Of a stretch of 64,000 nt of DNA, positions 8,193 to 17,329 are shown one piece after another (the stretch's first letter is position 1; each line of letters starts with the position of its first letter). The notes under the pieces were generated by a model, which saw only the letters and a list, made by a program, of their open reading frames with translations, was not told the DNA's origin and did not search any database. Origin of the DNA: HK1 sp965221725 (GTDB lineage Bacteria > Pseudomonadota > Gammaproteobacteria > HK1); the NCBI GenBank assembly GCA_965221725.1, contig OZ244909.1, positions 1,364,001 through 1,428,000 of the forward strand. Reading direction: 5' to 3'. A program made the translations under genes and the position numbers.

Positions 8193-10421
8193 CTAGCCTG
8201 GAGCCGATGCAAGGCCGCCTCGCAGTAGGCAAGCTCGCTTCGGAACAGGGAGAGCGGAGGCGGCGGGGCGGCGGCGGGCGGGGTCTCGGGTGCGCCGCCA
8301 TCCGGTTGCAGGAACATCGCGAGCAGGCCCTCGCCTTCGTTCGGCTCCGCGGCCAGGTTGCCATTCAGGCGGCCTTCGAATTCGGCGGCGGACTCTCCGC
8401 TCGCGATCGCAAGCCCGGTGAACTCCTCCTCCTTGTCGATGTCGTGTTCACCCATGAATACGGACGGATCGCCGATGTTCTTGTAGGCCTGTTCGTCCTT
8501 CTCCATCAGCACTTCGAGGATGCGGGTGTCGCCCCGGATTGTCGGGTTGAAGCTCTCGGTCACGAGGTAGACGATGCTTGGCGTGGCCGTCTGGCCGTAG
8601 CGGTCCACCCGGCCGTTTCGTTGCTGGAAGACCATCAGGGACCAGGGCAGGTCGAAGTGGATCAGGCGGGGGCACTGGTAGTGCAGGTTGATGCCCTCGG
8701 AGGCGACATCCGTGCAGAGGAGGAGCCGCACCGGGCGCTGGGCGTTGCCGAACTCTTCCACGATACGCTGCTGCTCGACGTCGCTCATGGCGCCGTGGAG
8801 GGTCTCGACCTGATCGGGTTTCAGCCCGAGATCTTCGGCGAGGCGCGTCCTCAGCCATTCCATCGTGGCGATGCGCTCGGTGAAGATGACGAGGCGGTCT
8901 TCCGGATCGCAGGGCTGCCATTCGAACGGCCGTCCGTCGCGAATGGCGGCGAGCAGGGCCCGGTACTTGGAGAATGCGGCGGGCGCGATCCCTTCGAGCG
9001 CGGCGCGGAGCCGTTGCAGGCCGGCAATCTCGGCTTGTCGCGCCGGGACATTGCGGCCCTCGGCGATCCTCGGCTCCTGCCGCCTGATGCGATCGGTCAA
9101 GGTCTCGATACAGGCGGCCGGGCTCGAGAAGAGGGCCTTTTCCAAGGTAACGGCGAAGAGGTCGCGCCTTTCGCTGCCGGGGCGATGCCCGGCGATCGGC
9201 ACGGCGAGCAACGCGTCGTACGCCGCTTCCTCCGCGCCCGAGGCGCGGAACCGTTGCGGTACCACCTTCCGGTCGCTGAACGCATCTTGCACCTGGTCCT
9301 GCACGTCCTTCTTGAAGCGGCGGATGACGAGGCCCGGCCGGAAATCTTCGCTCGTGTAGTGGTCGGGGTCGGTGATGGCGGTGGCGCCGAGCATGTTGAC
9401 GAGGCTCGCGAAGCTCCGCGCCTTGCCGTCGTGGGGGGTGGCCGAGAGCATGATGAGGGTGTCGGACTGCTTCGCCAGCAGCTTCGCGAGGCGGCTCCGC
9501 AAGGAGCCCGTACCCCGGTCGGCCACGTTGTGCGCCTCGTCGATGACGATGATGTCCCACCTCGCCTGCTCGAGGTAGGTGCGGTACTCCGCATCCTGCT
9601 TGAGGGTGTCGATCGAGATGATCGCCTTGTCGTAGTAGTGGAGCGGGTTGTGGTTGGTGGGGATCCGGCTTCGTACCCGCTGGATGCCGATCGAGTCCAG
9701 GCGGGTCAGGGGAATGGTGAAGCGGTTCCAGAATTCCTTCTGGAACTGGGCCAGCATGCTCTTCAGGCGAGCACGAGGATGCGCCGCCCGCGCCCCCGGG
9801 CGGTGAGCTCGCTCACCAGGATGCCCGCTTCGAGCGTCTTTCCGAGCCCTACGGCGTCGGCGACGAGGATCCGATGGCGGGGCCGCGCAAGGGCGAGACG
9901 AGCCGGGGCGAGCTGATAGGGCACGAGATCCATCGCGGCGGTGTGCCCGACGTGAATCTCCTCGTCATTCGGCACGGCCTGTCGAAGCTGGCTCTCCATG
10001 TAGAGGATGCTGTCGGTGAACTGGGTAGAGTCGTCGGGAACGAGCCGCGTCTTCGCCGGATCGAGCACCTCGATGGCGGGCTCGAGGGCGGTGAGAAAGA
10101 CGGCTTCCCGTCCCCGTACAAGCTCGGAGACCCCATCGCACACAATCTGGTATCCGCCGGGCGCGTGGTCCACGCGGCGCACAATTCACTCCGCGTCGCG
10201 CACGACGACACGCGCGCCGGGAGTGGGGATGGAGACGTGGCGGCTCGATGATGAGTTCATGACCCTCGACAGAGATCGAGATCAACGCGGCGGCGACCGT
10301 TCGGAGCGGGCAGTATGGGACGATACCCGATTCGACACCACCAACCGCCGCGACCCCACCGCGCACCGAACCCGCCCCCCTCCCCCACACACACAGGAAA
10401 CGGAATTCCGGAGACTCGACC

Positions 10422-11573
10422 ATGAGCGCCGATATCGAGAACGTCGAACACCTCGTCACCCTGCATGAGATCGTGGAGGAAGCACGGCGGCGGCTCCCCG
10501 ACGGCGTCTGGGATTACCTCGTCGGCGGGGCGGAGTCGGAGACGACCCTGCGGCGCAACCGCGAAGCGCTCGACGCCATCGCGTTCCGGCCGCGGGTGCT
10601 GCGCGACGTGGCCGGGGTCGACTGCGCCTCGACCCTGCTCGGGCGCACGCTTCGCGCCCCGGTGCTGCTTGCTCCCATCGGTTCACTGCAGGATCTGCAC
10701 CCGAGGGGCGGGGCGGCCGCGGCCGAAGCGGCGGCCGCGGCCGGGGTAGCGATGATGCTGAGTTCCGTGTCGGCGCCGGGCCTGGAGGCGACGGCAGCGG
10801 CGAGCGGGGAGGGGCCGAAGATCTTCCAGCTCTACGTCCGCGGCGACGACGCATGGGTGGATGCGCACGTGCGCCGCGCCATCGACGCCGGCTACGACGC
10901 GTTCTGCTTCACCGTCGACCTCGACTGGTACTCGCGCCGCGAGCGCGACCTCGCCAAGCGCTTCATCACCACCGGCCGACGCAACGTGAGCGGCGAGCAA
11001 CATCAGATGCGCTTCACCTGGGACGGCGTGAGGCGGGTACGGGACCGGTTCGACATCCCGCTCGTGCTCAAGGGCATCGCGACTGCGGAAGACGCGGCGC
11101 TCGCGTGCGAGATGGGCATCGACGCGGTCTACGTCTCCAACCACGGCGGCCGCCAGCTCGACCACGGCCGCGGGAGCATCGACGTGCTGCCGGAGGTGGT
11201 GGAGGCGGTCGGTGGGCGGGCCGAGATTCTGGTCGACGGCGGGTTCCTGCGCGGCACCGACATCGTGAAGGCGATCGCGCTCGGAGCGACCGCGGTCGGG
11301 GTCGGACGGCTGAGCGGCTTCGGGATCGCGGCGGGCGGCGCGGACGGCGTGGCCCGCATGCTGGAGCTGCTGACGAGCGAGATCCGCACCTGCCTCGGCC
11401 TGCTCGGCGTCAACCGGCTCCACGAACTCGACCCGCGCTACCTGCACCCCACCGTGCCGGTACACGACGGCGGAATGCGCAGCGCCTACCCCCTGCTCGA
11501 GGAAGACCCGTGGGCGCCGGATGGACAGGCGCGCGACGGGCGGAATTCCATCTCCCCGGCGAAGCCCGCGTGA
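10422..11573 (+). CDS. FMN-dependent alpha-hydroxy-acid oxidizing protein
   Basis: A 383-residue member of the glycolate oxidase / L-lactate dehydrogenase (LldD) family, which oxidises 2-hydroxyacids to 2-oxoacids on FMN. Visible marks are PVLLAPIGS near residue 84, the FMN-binding LVLKGIATAEDA near 205, the active-site SNHGGRQLDHG near 233 with its catalytic His and Arg, and LVDGGFLRGTDIVKA near 265. The ATG follows a GGAGA box about 8 bases upstream. It stands alone, with the dead defence locus upstream and convergent cystathionine beta-synthase 67 bases downstream. The substrate cannot be fixed from sequence; glycolate, lactate or mandelate are all possible. With hydroxypyruvate isomerase 3 kb away, a two-carbon or glyoxylate theme is conceivable but unproven. 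Confidence 0.88.
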   Translation: MSADIENVEHLVTLHEIVEEARRRLPDGVWDYLVGGAESETTLRRNREALDAIAFRPRVLRDVAGVDCASTLLGRTLRAPVLLAPIGSLQDLHPRGGAAAAEAAAAAGVAMMLSSVSAPGLEATAAASGEGPKIFQLYVRGDDAWVDAHVRRAIDAGYDAFCFTVDLDWYSRRERDLAKRFITTGRRNVSGEQHQMRFTWDGVRRVRDRFDIPLVLKGIATAEDAALACEMGIDAVYVSNHGGRQLDHGRGSIDVLPEVVEAVGGRAEILVDGGFLRGTDIVKAIALGATAVGVGRLSGFGIAAGGADGVARMLELLTSEIRTCLGLLGVNRLHELDPRYLHPTVPVHDGGMRSAYPLLEEDPWAPDGQARDGRNSISPAKPA

Positions 11574-11640
11574 CTCATCAACAACATCCGGTGCGCACGG
11601 ACGGCGCTTCCGAGCCCCACCTCCGGACCAACTTCCCGAT

Positions 11641-13023
11641 TCAGCTCCGCGCGGCCAGGAACTCCACCATATCGATCTTGGAGATGACGCCGACGACATG
11701 CGCATCCTCCACCACCATGGCCACGTTCTCGTCGTCGAAGATTTCCTGCACCTTCACGAGCGAGTCGTCGAGGCCCACCATGCCGTGCATCGGCCTCGCC
11801 GCCTGCATGACATCGCTGTCGGCGGTGCACTCGCCCGCGACCATGCTCTGAAGCAGGTCAACCTCGTGGATGATCATCATGGACTCGGGCGCACCGGCTG
11901 AATCGACCGGCATCTGCGAGATACCGAGATCCGCCATGCGCTTCGCCACCGAGGCGATGGTCTCGCTGCCTTGCGCAAATTCGACCCGATGGGGCTTGAA
12001 CTCCAGCAGCTCGCGCACCGTGCCGAGGCGCTGCTCCGGACCGAGGAAGCCCATGTCGCGCATCCATTCGTCGTCGTAGCACTTGCTGAGGTAGCGGTCG
12101 CCGGAGTCGGGGATGATCACCACCACCGTCTTGCCGGGTCCCAGACGGCGCGCGACATCGAGCGCGCCGTGGACCGCGGTGCCGGCGGAACCGCCGGAGA
12201 AGATGCCTTCGCGCCGGGCAAGCCGGCGGGCGGCCAGGAACGAGTCCTTGTCCGAGACCTCCAGCACCTCGTCGATGACCGAGAAGTCGAGGGTGCCGAC
12301 CATGAAATCGTGGCCGATGCCCTCGACCCGGTAGATCCCGGGCTCGCGGATCTCGCGCTGGTGGAAGGCGTCGCAGTACATGCTGCCGATGGGGTCGGGA
12401 CAGGAGACGAAGAGGGTCCGGCCCATCTCGGCCGCTTTCTCCCTGAGATACTTCGCCGCCCCCGAGATGGTGCCGCCGGTGCCGATTCCGCCCACCAGCG
12501 CGTCGAGCCGCCCGTCGGTCTGCTCCCAGATCTCCGGGCCGGTGGTCAGATAGTGCGCCTCCGGGTTGTGCATGTTGTAGTACTGGTCGGTGTAGAAACC
12601 GCCGGGGGTTTCGCGGGCGATGCGCTTGGCGACCTCCACGTAGCTGTCGGGGTGATCGTGGTGCAGATCGGTGCGGGTGATGACGACCTCCGCGCCGTAC
12701 GCCTTGAGCATGTCGATCTTCTCCTTGCTCATCTTGTCCGGCATGGTGCAGATGCAGTGGTAGCCGCGCACCGCCGCGGTCATGGCGAGACCGAGGCCGG
12801 TGTTGCCGGAGGTGCTTTCGACGAGCGTCGCCCCCGGGCCGACGAGACCGGCCTCCTCCGCCCGGCGGACCATGTTCCAGGCCATCCGGTCCTTGACCGA
12901 GCCACCGGGGTTGCAGCTCTCGAGCTTGACGAGCACGGTCGCCATGCGGGCATCGGTCATGCGGTTCAGCTTGACGAGCGGAGTGTTGCCGATGAGATCC
13001 AGGATAGTCTCGGCGTACTTCAT
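11641..13023 (-). CDS. cbs: Cystathionine beta-synthase
   Basis: A 460-residue PLP enzyme joining serine and homocysteine into cystathionine, the first step of reverse transsulfuration. The PLP lysine lies in NPGGSVKDRMAWNM (near residue 43), followed by the phosphate- and substrate-binding STSGNTGLGLA loop and the VGGIGTGGTISG glycine loop near 185. A C-terminal pair of CBS (Bateman) repeats, starting near residue 335 with VEFAQGSETIASVAKRM and ending VVGVISKIDMVEFL, sets it apart from CysK/CysM, which lack them. The start MKYAETILDLIGNTPLVKLN is typical. No cystathionine gamma-lyase is adjacent. It is divergent from the flavoprotein gene at 13255 across 231 bases. Confidence 0.92.
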   Translation of the reverse strand: MKYAETILDLIGNTPLVKLNRMTDARMATVLVKLESCNPGGSVKDRMAWNMVRRAEEAGLVGPGATLVESTSGNTGLGLAMTAAVRGYHCICTMPDKMSKEKIDMLKAYGAEVVITRTDLHHDHPDSYVEVAKRIARETPGGFYTDQYYNMHNPEAHYLTTGPEIWEQTDGRLDALVGGIGTGGTISGAAKYLREKAAEMGRTLFVSCPDPIGSMYCDAFHQREIREPGIYRVEGIGHDFMVGTLDFSVIDEVLEVSDKDSFLAARRLARREGIFSGGSAGTAVHGALDVARRLGPGKTVVVIIPDSGDRYLSKCYDDEWMRDMGFLGPEQRLGTVRELLEFKPHRVEFAQGSETIASVAKRMADLGISQMPVDSAGAPESMMIIHEVDLLQSMVAGECTADSDVMQAARPMHGMVGLDDSLVKVQEIFDDENVAMVVEDAHVVGVISKIDMVEFLAARS

Positions 13024-13254
13024 GGCTGAGGCTCTCGCGCGGCGGTCGCCGGGAGCGACCGGAACGCCGGCATCTTACCGAATGCGCCGGCGTCGCGGGC
13101 CAGACTCCGGCGCACGGACTCCGGCGCCGGCGCGCCCGGTTGGAGGCGGTGCCCGCGGGGCGAGTAACATGGCGCGCCCGACCGCAAGCGGCCCCCGGAG
13201 GCCGAACTCGACGATGCGATATCCGCGCAACGGCCCTGGGCGCGAGCACCGCAG

Positions 13255-14640
13255 ATGAGCCGCTCGACGGCCGAGGTGGTTGTCGTCGGCGCCGGCATCG
13301 CCGGCATCTCCGCCGCGTTCCACCTCGCGGTGCAGCAAGGTCTGGACGGCGTCGTGCTCGTGGAGGCCGGCGACCCCCTGGCGCTCACCAGCGACAAGTC
13401 GACGGAGTGCTACCGCAACTGGTGGCCGGGGCCGGGCGACGCCATGGTCGCGCTCATGAACCGCAGCATCGACCTGCTGGAGCACTACGAACGCGAAAGC
13501 GGCGGGCGGCTTCGACTCGGCCGGCGCGGCTATCTCTTCGCCACCGCCGAGCCGCCGCGCATCGATACGTTCCGCACCATGGCGCTCGAAGCGCAGTCCC
13601 TCGGCGCGGGAGAGCTTCGCGTGCACGACGGCGCGGGAACCACGGGCGCCGACTACGTCCGATCACCGGCGCACGGCTTCGAGGGGGTATCGCAAGGATC
13701 GGACCTGATCACCGATCCCGCGCTCATCCGCAAGGAGTTCCCATACCTCGACCCCTCGGTGGTCGCGGTGCTGCACGCGCGGCGGTGCGGGTGGCTGAGC
13801 GCCCAGCAGCTCGGCATGTGGATGCTGGAACGGGCTCGGGACCGGGGCGTGAAGCTGCTCCGGGGTCGGGTGACCGACTTCGATACGAGCGGCGGACGGG
13901 TTCGCAGCGTATCGGTGTCCCGCCCGGGCGAGCGCATGACCATCGACACCGGCGCGCTGGTGCTCTCACCCGGGCCGCATCTGGCCGAACTCGCCCGCAC
14001 TCTGGGAATCGAGCTTCCGGTCGCCTGTGAGCGCCATCTGAAAGTCGTGTTCCGCGACACGGAGCGAGCGGTGCCGGGCGACGCACCGCTGCTCGTCTGG
14101 GCCGATCCCGTCGCACTGCCGTGGTCCGACGAGGAACGCGCGATACTCGCCGCCGACGAGGAGACCCGTTCGCTCCTGGAGCCGTTCCCGGTCGGCATCC
14201 ACGGCCGCCCCGAGGGGATCCCCGGCGATCACTGGCTGATGATGCTCTGGACCTATGACACCGAAACGGTGGATCCGGTCTTCCCCATCCCGCACGACGA
14301 ACGGCTGCCGGAGATCGCACTGCGCGGCTGGTCGCGGATGCTGCCGTCGCTGAGGCGCTACTTCACGCGCCTGCCCCGCATGAACGTGGATGGCGGCTAC
14401 TACGCGAAGACCCCCGAGAATCGGCCCCTCATCGGTCCGCTGCCCATCGCCGGCGCCTGGGTGAACGCCGCCTACTCGGGGTTCGGCATCATGGGCGCCG
14501 GCGGCGGCGGCGAACTGCTCGCGGCCCATGTGTGCGGAGCGTCGCTGCCCCCGTACGCCGCCGCGTTCCACCCCGCACGGTTCGACAACCCCGGGTATCT
14601 GGATGCATTTGCGAGCGATGGCGCCGACGGGCAACTTTGA
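13255..14640 (+). CDS. DAO-type FAD-dependent oxidoreductase (sarcosine / dimethylglycine oxidase-like)
   Basis: A 461-residue flavoprotein. The N-terminus has the dinucleotide-binding VVVGAGIAGISAAFHLA with the expected acidic residue in VLVEAGD. After a long DAO substrate domain, the C-terminal YYAKTPENRPLIGPLPIAGAW and SGFGIMGAGGGGELLA segments are the second FAD contact of this superfamily. Members oxidise secondary or tertiary amines such as sarcosine, dimethylglycine or D-amino acids. The precise substrate is not readable. The start ATG is weakly supported by a ribosome site, but nothing better lies in frame. It converges on hydroxypyruvate isomerase with 113 bases between. Confidence 0.8.
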   Translation: MSRSTAEVVVVGAGIAGISAAFHLAVQQGLDGVVLVEAGDPLALTSDKSTECYRNWWPGPGDAMVALMNRSIDLLEHYERESGGRLRLGRRGYLFATAEPPRIDTFRTMALEAQSLGAGELRVHDGAGTTGADYVRSPAHGFEGVSQGSDLITDPALIRKEFPYLDPSVVAVLHARRCGWLSAQQLGMWMLERARDRGVKLLRGRVTDFDTSGGRVRSVSVSRPGERMTIDTGALVLSPGPHLAELARTLGIELPVACERHLKVVFRDTERAVPGDAPLLVWADPVALPWSDEERAILAADEETRSLLEPFPVGIHGRPEGIPGDHWLMMLWTYDTETVDPVFPIPHDERLPEIALRGWSRMLPSLRRYFTRLPRMNVDGGYYAKTPENRPLIGPLPIAGAWVNAAYSGFGIMGAGGGGELLAAHVCGASLPPYAAAFHPARFDNPGYLDAFASDGADGQL

Positions 14641-14662
14641 GTCACCGACGAGCAGCCACGAA

Positions 14663-14683
14663 TCGGTGAAATTTCCGGGTTAG
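14663..14683 (+). repeat. Dispersed intergenic motif, copy A
   Basis: TCGGTGA followed by AATTTCCGGGTTAG, matching copy C (51596-51616, opposite strand) at 20 of 21 positions and sharing GAAATTTCCGGGTTAG with copy B. Its first seven bases also pair with TCACCGA at 14642-14648, so a small hairpin could form directly after the stop codon of the flavoprotein gene. Confidence 0.5.
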
Positions 14684-14753
14684 TGTGCAGCGACAAACAT
14701 CACGATTCAGGTCCGAACCGCGCCCGAATCGGATATGACAGCTCCACGACGGC

Positions 14754-15581
14754 TCATGCGTACGAGCCGATGCCTTCCGCCACCGTCGGCGGCTGGATCC
14801 CCCACCGGCGCGCCCAGCCGAGACCCGCCTCGGTTCCCGCCGCCGGGCGGTACTCGCAACCCACCCATCCCGGGTAGCCCAGCGCGTCGATGCGCGGGAG
14901 CAGCCAATCGTAGTTGAGCTCGCCCGCATCGGGTTCGAGTCGATCCGGCGGGCCCGCGATCTGGATGTGTCCGACGTTGCTCTCAGGCCCTCCCACCCAG
15001 CGGTCGAGCTTGGGCGCCACGTCACCCTCGACGATCTGGCAGTGGTAGAGGTCGAACTGCACCTTGACGTTGGGGACGCCGACCTCGGTCACCAGCGCGT
15101 GGGCGTCGGCCTGGCGATTGAGAGGATAGCCCGGGTTGTCGCGGTGATTGAGCGGCTCCACCAGCAGGGTGACCCCGGCCTCGGCCGCACGCGGGGCGGC
15201 TTCGCGCAGGTTGGCGACGAAGGTGGCTCGGCTCTCCTCAAGACTCGTGCCCTCATCCGGCACGCCCCACATCGCATGCAATCGGGGACAGCCGGTGGCG
15301 CGGCAGTAGCGGAGCGCAAGGTCGAGCCCGTCGCGGAACTCCGCCTCCCGCCCGGGCAACCCGCCGAGCCCGCGCTCACCCTCCTCTCCCGGCGGCAGAT
15401 TGAACAACACCACTTGCAGATCGTGCGTCCGGAGCCGCTCCCGGATCGCGGACTCGGGAGCCTCGGAGTATGGAAACTGGTGCTCGACAGCCCGGAAGCC
15501 GCAGCGCGCCGCCGCCTCGAATCGATCGAGGAACGGATGCTCGGCGAAAAGATAACTCAGGTTGGCAGCGAGGCGGGGCAT
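14754..15581 (-). CDS. hyi: Hydroxypyruvate isomerase / TIM-barrel sugar isomerase
   Basis: A 275-residue AP-endonuclease-2-type TIM barrel. The start MPRLAANLSYLFAEHPFLDRF and FRAVEHQFPY are characteristic of Hyi, as are the metal and substrate positions in LVEPLNHRDNPGY, VKVQFDLYHCQI, GHIQIAG and GWVGCEYRP. Hyi converts hydroxypyruvate to tartronate semialdehyde in glyoxylate or purine-derived carbon use; close relatives (OtnI, 2-oxo-tetronate isomerase) act on other sugar acids and cannot be excluded. It stands alone, downstream of the tRNA cluster on the same strand with 218 bases in between and no gcl or glxR nearby. Slightly longer than the usual 258-260 residues through a C-terminal extension. 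Confidence 0.85.
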   Translation of the reverse strand: MPRLAANLSYLFAEHPFLDRFEAAARCGFRAVEHQFPYSEAPESAIRERLRTHDLQVVLFNLPPGEEGERGLGGLPGREAEFRDGLDLALRYCRATGCPRLHAMWGVPDEGTSLEESRATFVANLREAAPRAAEAGVTLLVEPLNHRDNPGYPLNRQADAHALVTEVGVPNVKVQFDLYHCQIVEGDVAPKLDRWVGGPESNVGHIQIAGPPDRLEPDAGELNYDWLLPRIDALGYPGWVGCEYRPAAGTEAGLGWARRWGIQPPTVAEGIGSYA

Positions 15582-15799
15582 GGCGGCAGCTTCATACCCG
15601 ATGATTTCCGTCGGTGCTCCGAGACGTCAACACGCCGTGCGATCCGGCGAGACTCCGGTCTCCGGGATGCCCATCCGAAAAATTTCGAGCGCATTTTCCG
15701 ATCCGGCGGGAATGGTCGCTTCATACCGAGGCGCGGCTCGTGCAACCGCACCGATACGCAGTCGAGGATTTCGTCCGATCTGCGTCTGTGGCAATCCTT

Positions 15800-15875
<76 letters not shown>

Positions 15876-15881
15876 GTCCCA

Positions 15882-15958
15882 TGGGGTGAGCGAAGGGATT
15901 CGAACCCTCGACCGCTGGAGCCACAATCCAGAGCTCTACCAACTGAGCTACGCCCACC
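15882..15958 (-). tRNA. tRNA-His(GTG)
   Basis: Anticodon loop TTGTGGC, the extra G at position -1 (15958) facing C73 that marks bacterial tRNA-His, one G-T pair in the acceptor stem, and an encoded CCA. Confidence 0.95.
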
Positions 15959-15977
15959 ATTGCTCGTCATCACCGAC

Positions 15978-16054
15978 TGGCGCGCCCGGCAGGACTCGAA
16001 CCTGCGACCCGCGGCTTAGAAGGCCGCTGCTCTATCCGGCTGAGCTACGGGCGC
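15978..16054 (-). tRNA. tRNA-Arg(TCT)
   Basis: Acceptor GCGCCCG pairs with CGGGCGC, anticodon loop CTTCTAA with anticodon TCT, discriminator G, encoded CCA. Confidence 0.95.
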
Positions 16055-16087
16055 GTTTCGAGGTAATGGCCGGGAGCGGCGCCACAC

Positions 16088-16164
<77 letters not shown>

Positions 16165-16179
16165 CAGCCTTGAAAGGCG

Positions 16180-16208
16180 ATGATACGCACCGTACCAGTC
16201 ACGATCAA
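16180..16208 (-). promoter_or_regulatory. Sigma-70 type promoter of the tRNA cluster
   Basis: On the minus strand TTGATC (16208-16203), 17 bases, then TATCAT (16185-16180), which ends 16 bases before the first base of tRNA-Pro. It lies just after the xerD stop codon. Confidence 0.65.
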
Positions 16209-16230
16209 TTCGCAGCCTTGCAAGGAAGGA

Positions 16231-17151
16231 TCAGCCGCGGGGGTGATGTCGGGCGTGCAGCACCTTGAGCCGTTCGCGGGCGATGTGCGTGTAGATCTGG
16301 GTGGTGGAGATGTCGCGATGCCCGAGGAGCATCTGGACCACCCGGAGGTCGGCGCCGTGATCGAGCAGGTGGGTGGCGAACGCATGACGCAGCGTGTGGG
16401 GTGAAATGCCTCGCGAAATTCCCGCGCGTCCCGCATACCGCTTGACGAGGTGCCAGAATGCCTGTCGCGTCATCGCGCCGCCGCGGGAGGTGGGAAACAG
16501 GGCGGGGCTGCGCTTCGTCCCGAGAATGTCCGCGCGCCCCTCCCGCAGAAAGCGTTCCAACCAGTCCACGGCCGGCTCACCGAGAGGAACGAGACGTTCC
16601 TTGCCACCCTTGCCGACGACCCGCAGCACCCCCTGGATCAGGTTCACCTGCTCCGAGCGCAGACTGACGAGCTCCGACACCCGCAGCCCGGTCGCGTAGA
16701 GCACTTCCAGCATGGCGCGATCCCGAATACCGCTTGCGGTCTCCAGGTCAGGGGCGGCAAGCAGTCGCTCCACCTCCTGCTCCGAGAGCACCCCGGGCAG
16801 CGGGCGGCCGAGTCTCGGCGCATCGACGCGATGGCACGGGTTGTTCCCGATCCGCCCCTCGCGCTCCAGATGCTGGTAGAAGCGGCGCAGCGCCGACAGA
16901 CGCCGGGCCACGGTGCGGGGAGGCCAGTGCGCATGCTCACCGAGAAAGTCGAGGACATCGAGCCGGCGCGCATCCTCAAGCCCGCGACCGCGGCCGGAAA
17001 GCCACCGGGAGAACCGCGACAGGTCACTGCGATAGGCCGACAGCGTGGCCGCGGCGAGACCGCGCTCCATCCAGCTCAGATCGACGAACTCCTCGATGCG
17101 GCGGGAATCGGCGTCGCTTGCCGCCGGCAACGCTGCGAGCCGGGACTTCAT
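16231..17151 (-). CDS. xerD: Tyrosine recombinase XerD
   Basis: A 306-residue site-specific recombinase that resolves chromosome dimers at dif together with XerC and FtsK. The N-terminal SAM-like domain (SWMERGLAAATLSAYRSDL) is followed by the catalytic domain with all expected residues: Arg in ATGLRVSELVSL (near 153), Lys in GKGGKERLVPLG, HxxR in HTLRHAFATHLL (near 250), His in LGHRDISTTQ and the nucleophile Tyr in IYTHI. Length and N-terminus fit XerD better than XerC. It is followed on the same strand by the tRNA cluster, which has its own promoter. A mobile-element integrase is unlikely given the canonical signature. Confidence 0.92.
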   Translation of the reverse strand: MKSRLAALPAASDADSRRIEEFVDLSWMERGLAAATLSAYRSDLSRFSRWLSGRGRGLEDARRLDVLDFLGEHAHWPPRTVARRLSALRRFYQHLEREGRIGNNPCHRVDAPRLGRPLPGVLSEQEVERLLAAPDLETASGIRDRAMLEVLYATGLRVSELVSLRSEQVNLIQGVLRVVGKGGKERLVPLGEPAVDWLERFLREGRADILGTKRSPALFPTSRGGAMTRQAFWHLVKRYAGRAGISRGISPHTLRHAFATHLLDHGADLRVVQMLLGHRDISTTQIYTHIARERLKVLHARHHPRG

Positions 17152-17329
17152 CGAGGTTCATTTACCGCGCCAGCCGCGCGCGGCTTCATCGTTGCGCCGG
17201 CAACGCCCCGGGATGCTCCAGGCCGGACGCCACCGCACGGCGCCGGCGGCGAGGGCCTCTCACCCCCCGGTGAGGCGCGGACCGGCTCTCCGGTCGGGGC
17301 ACGGCGCCGGTCGCGAGCGGTTCGGGGAT

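Larger units (their letters stand above)
4878..10260 (-). pseudogene. DISARM DrmD-like SNF2 helicase, broken by nonsense codon, frameshift and IS
   Basis: Three blocks make up one superfamily-2 helicase. From ATG 10260 the frame reads PGARVVVRDAE, then TGA (10186-10188) where a Trp codon would be expected, and continues in frame with SELVRGREAVFL and the Walker A region ADAVGLGKTLEAGILVSEL. At 9763-9765 a single missing base turns ILVLA-x-KSMLAQFQ into a stop; the next frame carries VIDEAHN, LSATPHDG, FTER and the motif VI region QQRNGRVDRYGQ. At 8193 the IS cuts the gene. The tail resumes at 5760 and runs through YLPPDILPDSRRF, PVVGWLNDRVLAAFG and EETMTTE to the stop at 4878. Leaving out the IS and one CTAG copy, and adding one base, gives exactly 984 codons. 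This family couples with DrmMI in class 1 DISARM. Confidence 0.8.

Noticed and set aside
8207..9916. 569-codon open frame opposite the helicase
   Set aside because: Antisense shadow; the minus strand carries all helicase motifs.
8177..10182. Two neighbouring ORFs (8177-9757 and 9763-10182) that could be called two helicase genes
   Set aside because: They are one helicase in two frames; adding one base at 9763 joins ILVLA to KSMLAQFQKEFW, and the region 10183-10260 continues the family N-terminus past a TGA.
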